Assembly: GCA_009599575.1 (NCBI GenBank)
Contig: VWND01000010.1
Coordinates: 186,001-250,000, forward strand
Source of the DNA: Blumeriella jaapii
Taxonomy: Eukaryota; Ascomycota; Leotiomycetes; Helotiales; Drepanopezizaceae
Length of the DNA stretch: 64,000 nucleotides
Direction of reading: 5' to 3'
The notes under the pieces were generated by a model, which saw nothing but the letters and a program-made list of their open reading frames with translations, made no database searches and was not told where the DNA came from. Positions 1 through 8,658 of the stretch are shown piece after piece (the stretch's first letter is position 1; every line of letters starts with the position of its first letter). The translations under genes and the position numbers were made by a program.

Positions 1-23
1 AGCTTCGACATGCGACTTGTGAT

Positions 24-3000
24 ATGAAGCACCTCATCGAGAGGTACAAAACTCCACACGCTGGACTCAGCATGACCAACCTCGATACGCTGAAGCAAGC
101 TCTCAGGCAAGAAGCCTCGGCTGTAGCATCGTCGCCAACTCGACTTTTGAACGATACAGAGTACAGCGCGGGGTTCGAAACTTTGATGCAAGGATCTGAA
201 TCTGATACGTACCGGCAGTTCATCATTCCTCAGCTATGCCAGCTACTAGTGCCATTTATCAAATCACGCGTAGATGTTGGGGTATTGGAGATCGGACCTG
301 GGCCAAAGAGCCTGTTTGCGAACCTGCCTAGGTCGGCAAGACGAAATATCGCGAGTTATACTGCGTTCGAGCCAAATGAACTGTTTGCAACGCGGTTGGA
401 GAAAACGCTTTGCGATACATCTGATGTAGCCCTCACATTCGACAAGCTCCAGATACCGGCCGATATTCGTCGGGCTCGATTCGACATTGAACTCGACGAC
501 GACAAGAAAAAGCACCACATCGTCCTCTTGTGCCACAGCATGTATGGCATGAATCCCAAAAAGAAGTACATTGAAAAAGCACTGAGAATGCTTACTCCTG
601 ACGGCATTGTGGTAGTTTTCCACCGCGAGGGTACATTACACATTGACGGCTTGGTTTGCCACCGTACCGCTTCGTATCCTACTGGGATAGCCAGCGTATT
701 AGATAAGGATCAAGATCTAGACAGGTTCGGCCCTTTCATTGCTGGGTTCGTCTTACGAGATCCGGACGGTTACAGGACATGCCGAGACCATTGGAGAAGA
801 GTTTGTCGCGCTTTGAGTCGGCGTTCCGCAACTCACCCTCAGAACCTACTGTTCGATTCACCTATTATCATGGCCACCTTCAGTCAGAGTTCAAGAAAAT
901 TGTCGCAATTGATAGAGGAAGTGCCGTCCGCGAAGCAAGGCGTAACAATCAAAAACTGGGAGGCTCGTCTGCACCGTTCCGCGGCTACTATGGCACCGAC
1001 AACAACCGAGCATGTCCAACATTGCGTATCATGGGCCATAACGCATGGTTTCGGGCTGACCGTTCTGAGTGGGGGTCACAGCGCAAATTGCCTCTGGCCC
1101 AACGTTGTCGCAGTTGACATGAGTGCGTTTAGCAACGTGCATATTATCAATGGCGATAAGAAAGGAGGGAGCAGCGAGCTCGAGTCTGAGACTCTCGTGG
1201 TGGTCGAAGGCGGTTGCAAAACAGGTAACATAATTCGCAGAGCTCTGGCTGAAGGGCTGACGATTCCTTTGGGAGCTCGGCCGAGTGTGGGTGCAGGACT
1301 GTCTCTGCAAGGCGGAATAAGTCATCTTTCCAGGTTACACGGGCTTGCCTGCGACTCCATCATTGGTGCCGTTATTGTTAGTGTTTCCTCAAACGAGGTC
1401 TGGTGTATCGGCCAGGTACCAGAACAACATTGGCCTGAGGGTGCCGTGCGTCCCAAAAACGAAGCGGATCTGCTCTGGGCGATCAGAGGGGCCGGGACAA
1501 ATTTTGGAATTGTCCTAAGCGTCACGTTCAAGGCATACAAGGCTCCCGAGTACTCCGTCCGAAGCTGGGCATTTCCGGTGGGCAGCAGTTCCACATCTCG
1601 AGATCAGCTCGGCGAGCTTAGCGCATGTATTGCGGACGAATCACGGAATGATTGTTCTGTAGACGCATATTTGTACTGGGACAAAGATCAGCTACACATG
1701 GGTATTACCACGTTTGAATCGGCCTCAGCGGGGCTCGTTCCCAGAAAATCAGGGTTTGTTCCCGCATGTTCGTTTCTGAGCTCAGATGGCGACCTCAAGA
1801 CCGTAGACAGCATCGGTGTGTTGGACGCAGACATGTATATATCAGGCATGCACGGTGGACATCATGGTGGCAAGACCTCTTCTTTCAAGCGGTGCTTGTT
1901 CCTATTTGATATCGGAGCATCGGATGTTGCCACGATCTTGGTAAATGCCTTTCAAACCCGACCTTCACCTTTCTGCTACCTCCATCTGCTTCAGGGCGGT
2001 GGAGCGATCGAACACGTGGGTGTTGAGGAGACTGCCTTCGGCTGTCGACGATGGAGTTTTGCCTGTGTTATCACTGGTGTGTGGCCTAGAGATCAAGATG
2101 GCAGCGCAGTTGCCCAAGCTGCTGTGCGGTGGGTTTACAGCGTCGCCGAGAAGCTTTTGCCTCTAAGCGCAGGAGCATATGGTGCCGACTTGGGAGCGGA
2201 CCCCAGAGACGTGAGTCTAGCAACGAAGGCATTTGGTCCCAATTTGCCTCGCCTCGCCCGCCTTAAGCGCCTGTTTGATCCCTTCAATGTCCTGGCGTAC
2301 GCCTGTCCCTTTCCTGGGCCCTTGATATCGCAGAAGCTCATCATTCTCGTCACTGGGGAGAGCTGTGCTGGCAAGGATCACTGCGCAGCCATCTGGGCCC
2401 AGACTTTCAGAGACCAGGGCTTCAGGACATCGGTCGTTAGCATCAGCGAAGCAACCAAGCGGGAATACTCGGATGCAGTCACAGGTGTATGCCTGAATCG
2501 TCTCCTAACGGATCGTGGCTACAAGGAAGAGCACCGTTCAGCAATGACCGCTTTCTTTGAAAACCAGGAGCGGCAGCGACCTCATCTCCGAGAAGAGCAT
2601 TTCATGAATGTGGTGTATGAAACTGATGGTATTGATGTGCTGTTTGTCACCGGCATGAGAGACGCAGCCCCAGTCGAAGACTTCTCATACCGTGTGCCAG
2701 ACAGTAGACTCCTAGAGGTCCGTATCAGAGCCAGCAATGCTACCCGGACGTCTCGTGGCGGAGATACCGATTGGCCTGGAGACTCGACTTTGAACGAAAA
2801 TCCCAGTCTGGTATTCAACAATGAGAACGCTGGGCAGCAGGGCGTGGACGCGGCCAAAGCCTTCGCGGAGGAGCATTTGCTTCCACTCGTTCATGATGAC
2901 TTATGTCGACTGGCACATATGGTTCGTCGAGTACCCGATTTCCCACATCAAGACACCGAGTTTCGTCACGTCCTAGGCGTCACCCAACAAGCAGGCGGGC

Positions 3001-3473
3001 TAGCACTCAGCACCACTCTGCTCCAAACGCAATTCTTTGGCAACTGGCAGGACGTGGGAGCGATTGCATGCTGCGAGGCGGGTGGATTCATCTTTGCGTC
3101 GAGTCTGGCCTCGCGGGTCGATGTACCACTGGCCTTGATACGTGACGCCGGCAAGCTTCCGCCGCCGACCAGCTCTGTGCCGAAGGCTTTTTCGTACATC
3201 TCTGGCGCCAAGAGTCAACAAGACAAGCGAATCGAGATGGAGAAGGGCGCAATTCCTCAGGCCGGGTCGGTGGTGGTAGTGGACGACGTGCTCTCGTCGG
3301 GCAGGACTCTCTGCGCGGTCTTGGAATTGCTGGAGAAATCGGGTGTTGAGTCGGAGAGAATCAGCGTCATCGTCATCGCTGAGTTTCCTCTCCACCGGGC
3401 TCGAAAGCTGCTTCTTGAACGTGGGTATGGCAAGATTCGTGTCCAGAGTCTGTTGGTCTTTGCGGGTGCATAA
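24..3473 (+). CDS. Four-domain fusion enzyme: methyltransferase / FAD-linked oxidase / PMVK-like kinase / APRT-like
   Basis: Single uninterrupted 1149-aa ORF. Residues ~35-270 resemble a histamine-N-methyltransferase-type SAM methyltransferase, with a glycine-rich VLEIGPGPKS motif. Residues ~320-760 form a PCMH/BBE-type FAD-linked oxidase: SGGHS carries the usual flavin-linking His at about residue 352, but the second attachment site reads GARPSVG, so the customary Cys is absent and attachment is probably single. Its C-terminal part ends with AFGPNLPRL...DPFNV. Residues ~770-960 match animal-type phosphomevalonate kinase, with P-loop GESCAGKDH at ~778. Residues ~975-1149 resemble adenine phosphoribosyltransferase, with PRPP loop VVVVDDVLSSGRTL at ~1083. 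The ATG at 24 is in frame with open sequence back to the window edge, and another ATG lies at 72, so the true start is unsure. Substrate and pathway are unknown; secondary or nucleotide-linked metabolism is only a guess. Domain assignments are by motif memory. Confidence 0.85.
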   Translation: MKHLIERYKTPHAGLSMTNLDTLKQALRQEASAVASSPTRLLNDTEYSAGFETLMQGSESDTYRQFIIPQLCQLLVPFIKSRVDVGVLEIGPGPKSLFANLPRSARRNIASYTAFEPNELFATRLEKTLCDTSDVALTFDKLQIPADIRRARFDIELDDDKKKHHIVLLCHSMYGMNPKKKYIEKALRMLTPDGIVVVFHREGTLHIDGLVCHRTASYPTGIASVLDKDQDLDRFGPFIAGFVLRDPDGYRTCRDHWRRVCRALSRRSATHPQNLLFDSPIIMATFSQSSRKLSQLIEEVPSAKQGVTIKNWEARLHRSAATMAPTTTEHVQHCVSWAITHGFGLTVLSGGHSANCLWPNVVAVDMSAFSNVHIINGDKKGGSSELESETLVVVEGGCKTGNIIRRALAEGLTIPLGARPSVGAGLSLQGGISHLSRLHGLACDSIIGAVIVSVSSNEVWCIGQVPEQHWPEGAVRPKNEADLLWAIRGAGTNFGIVLSVTFKAYKAPEYSVRSWAFPVGSSSTSRDQLGELSACIADESRNDCSVDAYLYWDKDQLHMGITTFESASAGLVPRKSGFVPACSFLSSDGDLKTVDSIGVLDADMYISGMHGGHHGGKTSSFKRCLFLFDIGASDVATILVNAFQTRPSPFCYLHLLQGGGAIEHVGVEETAFGCRRWSFACVITGVWPRDQDGSAVAQAAVRWVYSVAEKLLPLSAGAYGADLGADPRDVSLATKAFGPNLPRLARLKRLFDPFNVLAYACPFPGPLISQKLIILVTGESCAGKDHCAAIWAQTFRDQGFRTSVVSISEATKREYSDAVTGVCLNRLLTDRGYKEEHRSAMTAFFENQERQRPHLREEHFMNVVYETDGIDVLFVTGMRDAAPVEDFSYRVPDSRLLEVRIRASNATRTSRGGDTDWPGDSTLNENPSLVFNNENAGQQGVDAAKAFAEEHLLPLVHDDLCRLAHMVRRVPDFPHQDTEFRHVLGVTQQAGGLALSTTLLQTQFFGNWQDVGAIACCEAGGFIFASSLASRVDVPLALIRDAGKLPPPTSSVPKAFSYISGAKSQQDKRIEMEKGAIPQAGSVVVVDDVLSSGRTLCAVLELLEKSGVESERISVIVIAEFPLHRARKLLLERGYGKIRVQSLLVFAGA

Positions 3474-4392
3474 GAAGGTTGGAGGAAGAATTCTGGATGT
3501 GCACGCGTTGGGGGGATTAGTAAGCACCAACGGTTCTGTACTGCGCTTAGGAGGCTGCTGTCGAAGTGCTGTCGAATTGCGACGTGCAACAAAGCCCGAG
3601 TTTACTTGTTCATATCCCAAAAAGAAGTATCGTCAGAATCAGACGTGTAACAAAGTCCGAGTTTACTTGTTCAAGTCCCCAGAGAGAAGTATTGTCAAAA
3701 CAAGACGTGCAACAAGAGCCCGAGTTTGCTTGTTCATGTCCCCAAAGAGAAGTATTGTCACAATCAGACGTGCAACAAAAGCCCGAGTCTACTTGTCCAT
3801 ATGCCCAAAAAGAAGTATTTCCAAAGCCCGAGTTTACTTGTCCATGTCCCCAAAGATTAGTATTGTCGAATTGCGAAGTGCTTCCCAAGCCAAAGTTTAC
3901 TTATCCGTATCCCAACGAAGAAGTCTATCGACATGCTATGTAAGACGTGCAACCCAAATATCGATTGGTTGACCCGTATCTTTTAAAAAAAAAAGGTAGC
4001 CGAATCAACACGTGCACCAAAAGCCTGAGCTTACTTCACATATATGGCAGAAGGCCTCTGTTCTATCTCCACGCCGTAGGAGCGGGGGAATGGCTGCTGT
4101 GTGGCCGACTCATAGCTTGACGTCAATCTAGATACGTTTGAAACTGAGGAGTGGAGTAAAGGGAAGTATACCTTATGCTAAGCCGAAGGTACATCCCCTG
4201 GGTTTAAAAGGTCAGAGGTGACGGGATGAAGGGGAGAATATAAAAGAGCCTTAGAGGAATAAGATCTGTCACTTCTCGCTAGTATACAAGCCAGGCTAAA
4301 AATTGTCGGCGAAACCTCGGTGCGCAAAAAGCACCGGGTCTATCAAGCCTGATCAATCTTGACGTACTGGACGGAAGGAGGAGCAAAAGACC
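3474..4392. other. Intergenic region with decayed or non-coding sequence
   Basis: No convincing gene lies between the fusion enzyme and the tRNA. The first half is a minisatellite, listed separately. The second half (about 3970-4390) is unique, moderately AT-rich DNA. It contains a perfect 6-bp-stem hairpin at about 4318-4336 (CGGTGC, 7-nt loop, GCACCG). Confidence 0.6.
3570..3958. repeat. ~61-63-bp imperfect tandem repeat (about 6 units)
   Basis: Units begin near GTGCAACAAAGCCCGAG and run through a segment containing CCCAAAGAGAAGTATTGTC. Starts are near 3584, 3646, 3708 and 3771. The fourth unit is followed by a shortened internal duplication, and the last units are degenerate. The period is close to 63 bp, so long frames stay open: plus frame 3566-3943 (125 codons, repeated CPQREVLS-like peptide) and minus frame 3610-3888 (92 codons, repeated DNTSLWG-like peptide). 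Units differ by substitutions and a small indel that shifts frame between the first copies, which argues against a functional coding repeat. Confidence 0.8.
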
Positions 4393-4405
4393 AAAAATTG
4401 CAAAA
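4393..4405 (-). terminator. RNA polymerase III terminator of tRNA-Met
   Basis: On the minus strand the tRNA 3' end is followed immediately by TTTT (4402-4405) and then a second run of five T (4393-4397). This is the usual pol III stop signal. Confidence 0.75.
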
Positions 4406-4477
4406 TAGCAATTCCAAGTTTCGATCTTGGGACCTCAGGGTTATGAGCCCCGCGCGCTTCCTCTGCGCCAAATTGCT
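4406..4477 (-). tRNA. Initiator tRNA-Met (CAT), intronless
   Basis: A 72-nt cloverleaf folds completely. The acceptor AGCAATT pairs with AATTGCT; the D stem is GCGC/GCGC with loop AGAGGAA; the anticodon stem is CGGGG/CCCTG with loop CTCATAA (anticodon CAT at 4443-4445); the variable loop is AGGTC; the T stem is CCAAG/CTTGG; the discriminator is A. It shows eukaryotic initiator hallmarks: A1-U72, three consecutive G-C pairs closing the anticodon stem, and the T-loop ATCGAAA (A54, A60) instead of TTCRA. The internal A box is TGGCGCAGAGG and the B box is the initiator-type AGATCGAAACT. The AT-rich acceptor stem is unusual but perfectly paired, so the gene looks intact. Confidence 0.9.
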
Positions 4478-4964
4478 TTCATTCCCACTGAGCTAGGCGG
4501 GTGGTTGTGATGGAGAAATTAAATATTGAATATTATAATGATTCCCGAATTTTGCCGACGAATTTGCGTTACTAGCGCCCGAGGCTGTCCCACTGTCCAC
4601 ACCACACTCCCGTGAGCCCTGACATCGCTATCACCATCTCAGTCGGATCGAAGCGCATTTGCTCAATTGTTCTTCAATCTATCATCAATTTGCCGACTTT
4701 GCGATACGTCAAAGACAAGAAAGGAGCATGGCAGAAATAGAAGGATGATCAGAGCCGTTGACTCAGTGCCGTGAGTCGGCCAGCCTCTGCTACTGTACTG
4801 GAGTACGTACGACGTGACTACTTTCTCTCTCAAGCGCGAAAGCATTCTTCCCAACTTCATTCTCCCATATTCGTGCAGTGTTTTATATCAAACATCTCCA
4901 ACCCTCATCCTATCCAAACTCGCTACCATCAAAGACAACTAACTGCATTGCATGCGCTGCGAAG
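4478..4964. other. Region between tRNA and 2EXR gene, including a tRNA-5'-half-like segment
   Basis: Immediately upstream of the initiator tRNA on the minus strand, 4485-4495 reads TAGCTCAGTGG, a good pol III A box, preceded by CCGCC. The segment resembles the 5' part of another tRNA but has no anticodon or T arm. The remainder is the probable promoter and 5' leader of the 2EXR gene. An in-frame extension back to 4878 starts with GTG, not ATG. Confidence 0.5.
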
Positions 4965-6038
4965 ATGGATCTCATGACGGCTGCTGGGACAGCCCTGAGA
5001 GGCCTCTTTTCATCCTCATCCTCATCCTTCTCTTCATCTTCCCCTTCCAGTTTTCCGAGGCACGAGGACCCAGCCATCGCAACGCAACCATCTCCTACTT
5101 CGTTTCCGCAGTTCTCAAACCTTGCAACGGAACTCCGGCTCAAGATCTGGTCTTTCGCCGCCACGCCACGGGTCCTGCGCATCCATCTCCATTCGCACCG
5201 TCCAGGATGGATCGACGAAGAAGAGCGATTCCAAGGCTACGCCTCCGACACCAACGAGCTCTTCGGCGGACCTGAATTCGGACCCAGATACGTTCCTCAA
5301 GAAGAGCCTGGTGCTGACGTCCCCGGATACACACCAAGTCGACTGGGTCCCCATCACATGACCATCACCTCTTGCACCCAAGTCCATCCATGCCGATGTA
5401 GGGGTCGAGGCTATCCTGCGACATCTCACCACGCTCTGCCGCCACCTGGCGCCTACTACGCCTGTCGGGAGAGCTACGGGGTGCTTGCGAAGCAGTATAT
5501 CAGAGCTATGGATGACGAGTACGATGACCGCGGCGTCAAAGTCCTGCATGGGTGCACTGAGCTCGTGAAGTCTTCTTCCAACGAGCCTCCCGTCACGGGC
5601 GTCATGATCAACCCTCCTGTCGATACAGTCCTCATCAAAGTCAACGTTGCAAGTCGTGGCGCCGTCCGAGTATTGCATCGCTTCGCCATCCTCGCGTCAC
5701 AGCAAATCCCCGAGGTCAGGAACTTCGTCTTGGAATTGCAGATCGTGATGCCGCCGTATAGATTCTGGGGCTCTCAACGCCTCGAGTACTGGAAGAAATG
5801 GGGAGCGACGGGGTGGTGGGTGCCAGTCAGACATGTGGTCAAGATGAAGAGTCTAAAAGAAGTCACTCTTGTGGGGAAAAATGGAGGCAGCATGTTGCCG
5901 GATGATTGGAAGATTAGGACGGAACGCCAGTGGGCTGAGGAGTTGGAGAAAGTCAGGGAGCAATGGCCAGATGAGTGGTACGGTGTCGCACCGACGCTTC
6001 GATGTAATTTGTCGGCGGATAAAGCATCGGCATGGTAG
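4965..6038 (+). CDS. 2EXR-domain protein, 357 aa
   Basis: Single exon. The ATG at 4965 sits in a good context (GCGAAGATGG); the open frame further upstream only begins with GTG at 4878, so 4965 is preferred. A poly-Ser stretch (SSSSSSFSSSS, residues ~16-26) is followed by a 2EXR core: FPQFSNLATELRLKIWSFA, then PRVLRIHLH. This matches the conserved 'FxxLPxElRxxIW ... PRvv' signature of the large ascomycete 2EXR family. A Cys/Arg-rich patch (HPCRCRGRG) and a Trp-rich C-terminal half follow. 2EXR proteins are abundant in Pezizomycotina and their biochemical role is unknown. Membership is well supported; function is not inferable. Confidence 0.85.
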   Translation: MDLMTAAGTALRGLFSSSSSSFSSSSPSSFPRHEDPAIATQPSPTSFPQFSNLATELRLKIWSFAATPRVLRIHLHSHRPGWIDEEERFQGYASDTNELFGGPEFGPRYVPQEEPGADVPGYTPSRLGPHHMTITSCTQVHPCRCRGRGYPATSHHALPPPGAYYACRESYGVLAKQYIRAMDDEYDDRGVKVLHGCTELVKSSSNEPPVTGVMINPPVDTVLIKVNVASRGAVRVLHRFAILASQQIPEVRNFVLELQIVMPPYRFWGSQRLEYWKKWGATGWWVPVRHVVKMKSLKEVTLVGKNGGSMLPDDWKIRTERQWAEELEKVREQWPDEWYGVAPTLRCNLSADKASAW

Positions 6039-8331
6039 CACCTAGTCTATAAGATAGGTAAGTAAATGCCATGCCGACGTATCACGTCTCTCTGCTGGCA
6101 TTCTCTGCCTTCAGATCGTATACTGATTGAACCAAATGGATTTTTGATTCGATAGATACCTAGGTATCTTATCAAAACTCCATTAGCTAAGGTACGTACG
6201 ATTACATACCCCAAGACAACTTCTCGCTCGATAAGTGAATCATGTTTCCTTATCGGGGACTTGCGTCCTATTCTAATGGGAGCACCGAAAGAACGGCGAG
6301 GAACCATTCCTTCGTACCTACAGACGCTTTCATTTCCTGCCCATCTTCGACAGCTCCAATGCTACACTCCGAGCCCTACCACGGGTAGTGCTATCATCCT
6401 TCGCCTCACTTAAGCTTATCCACTTACGGATCGAAGAATTCATGCCTCCTCCATGACTGGCTAGTGTGGGCGCTACATAGCCACAAATACTTTTTGAAAT
6501 ATCGAGCTTAACCCCGTGGGATGACGAAATGAACATGCTCTTCTGTTGTTGCTCTCCAATACGGACTATCTCCAGGGTATGATGAAGCGGTGCCTAGGTA
6601 GTGACGCTGGGAAATTTTAAGGCCGAGACAATGCTGTCCGCGAGATTCTCAGAGCATATGCTTACCATTATTGCGTCTTGCCATTGATGGTCTAAAGGAT
6701 GGTGATCTGTGAAAGTAAATCTAGATGATCGCAAAGCTCTATATCCTGATCCAATATTTCGGAATCCAATAACAAACCGTTGGTTTCCTAGATGGTTTTT
6801 TAAATTAAAAAGTCCCAGCCACTGGCAAGTTTGATATCTGATGAGCCGCATTTCTTTCCATTTCGGCTATCAGTGGTCGTCACGTGAGCTCGATCCTTAG
6901 CGCGGTCTTCCTCTGCTATCTCAATTCCATTTCGAAAGCTCCACTGGGACACATTCACAACCTCGACATCATCGACTACATATCGCGTCGCAATCTCAGA
7001 TTGACAATGGAAGGCATTGCTCCTATGTTTGCAGCTTTAAGCTTGCTATCGCAGCCAAGCAGATTTAAAAAGGATTTTTGATCTGGGTCATTTTGGTAAG
7101 ATCGGACTGCGTCCTCACCTTCGACTGAAGACGAGTTCCAACGGAGGCAGTGATATGGATCTGCGAATCCAGCAGGCTTTCTTCTCGACTGCGTTATTGA
7201 AGCAGCATGCATTCAAGATGGGTGTGTGCTAGATCATAGGCAAGACTTTTGTTATCATTACTATTCTAGTAGCTGTAAGCTAATAATATGCAGCACAAAG
7301 ACGCCCCCGCGATTAGCTGTCTGTATTGCGCATACTGCTGCTTCAGATGCATGCAAAGCAAGTGCTTGTTAGCGGTCAGAGTGCCTGGTACAAGGAACTC
7401 GCCTGAGACAATTGTGTGCAAAAGCTCAGGCGGAGTTCCTTTGATTCGATGTTATACTGCAGACGTCAGCCTGGCCAGAAAGAAAGTTTCTGTTGCCTAT
7501 TGACAAGACCGCTCAAGATCCTTTTGGAATATCAATCAGCCAGCATAACTCCTTTACTGAATCCTGCGAGTAAAACAAGAGGATAGCTTGGTGGAGCTGT
7601 GATCAGTTTCTTTGTCTTGGTCTGACACTTTCCACTCTCCACCATTTGCCAAAGACCCTCGGCTCATAGGACAAAGAACGCTCAGTGAAAGTCCCGTCCC
7701 CGATATGATACTTTTATTTAGCCAATCACGAGTTGTTTATCAGGTTGATTCGGGGCAGCAAAAGGAGCCAGCTTCTTTGCTATCTACCTCGGGTCTGAAG
7801 CTCACACTACAAATTTTCCGCATTGTTACAAATTGGAAAGACGCGTCCATGAAGTGGAAAGCATTGGAGTCCTTGTATAGGAATCTCTAGCGTGTTGAAA
7901 GATGGCATTACACCTGCCTTTCTCATACCCGGAAGAACAGTCCCCTAAGAGAGTCATCTCGTTTTGATTACGTGCTAGACTTCTGCAAAGCGGCCTCCGG
8001 AAACTTCTCAAGGCCTTCGAGGCCTTTCTTGCTGGATGACTGTCTCCAAGTGGTCTGGAAGACGTAGACAAATGGTCAGTGATGATCGGTTCTATGGCAC
8101 CAGGCAGACAGCTCAGTTGTGGCGATTTCGGTCGCAAGAAGCAAGGGCTCGCTTCCTATTGTCGAGGCCCCGAGTATGGATCAACAAGTTCACCTTCAAC
8201 ATAGCCGAACCGAGATCTCTCCCCGTACCTTCTTAAAGCACTTCTCACCCTCCGCACTTCTCACCCTCCGCACCTGAACTTCTCCAACTCGGAGTAGACG
8301 AACACACAGCCGACGAGCAGCGCCAGCAACG
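6039..8331. other. 2.3-kb stretch without a supportable gene
   Basis: Only short frames occur. The longest are 60-100 codons, with no recognisable motif, no codon-bias continuity and no convincing splice signals joining them. One frame at 6884-7081 has a leucine-rich peptide that could be a decayed fragment of a larger gene, but nothing around it supports this. A short direct duplication (ACTTCTCACCCTCCGC, twice) lies at about 8238-8270, just before the next ORF. Confidence 0.5.
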
Positions 8332-8583
8332 ATGGAGGAAGACGAAGAGGATGTTGGCCCACGCCAAATCTTCTACGAATGGGATTTCAAGTTCGTCGAT
8401 CGATTCCATGATATCTACGAGCATGTGCGCAAGTACATGGGCAACGCCGCCGCCGCCGAGCCGTGTATGAAGTTCAATGGACCGATCAGAGACCGATTCT
8501 TTCACGTTCTTGACAATTATGACGACGAGTCCGAGGCAGACCTGCAAGCTACCGCTGACCTCGAGACGTCAAGATCTGAATGA
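8332..8583 (+). CDS. Small acidic ORF (83 aa), unrecognised
   Basis: ATG at 8332 in good context (AACGATGG), stop TGA at 8581. The peptide starts MEEDEED, has an aromatic middle (IFYEWDFKFVDRF) and is strongly acidic overall. It has no known domain I can name. It ends 75 bp before the ATG of the F-box-like gene. It could be a separate small gene, or the first exon of that gene: one possible join uses a GTATGA donor near 8465 and an acceptor near 8629, but the signal is weak. Composition looks coding; function is unknown. Confidence 0.45.
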   Translation: MEEDEEDVGPRQIFYEWDFKFVDRFHDIYEHVRKYMGNAAAAEPCMKFNGPIRDRFFHVLDNYDDESEADLQATADLETSRSE

Positions 8584-8658
8584 AAGTACCCCTATCCCCA
8601 CAGTTTTCGATCTCAAAGCTGACTCTGAGGCTCAGCCAACTCCTCGATCTCGAGTCAC

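Noticed and set aside
3570..3958. CRISPR-like array
   Set aside because: The whole unit is repeated with no unique spacers between short identical repeats, and this is a eukaryotic nuclear sequence.
8573..8610. Very short intron (GTACCC...CCCACAG) to extend the 83-aa ORF
   Set aside because: It would be about 20 bp, far below a workable intron length, and it begins after the stop codon.
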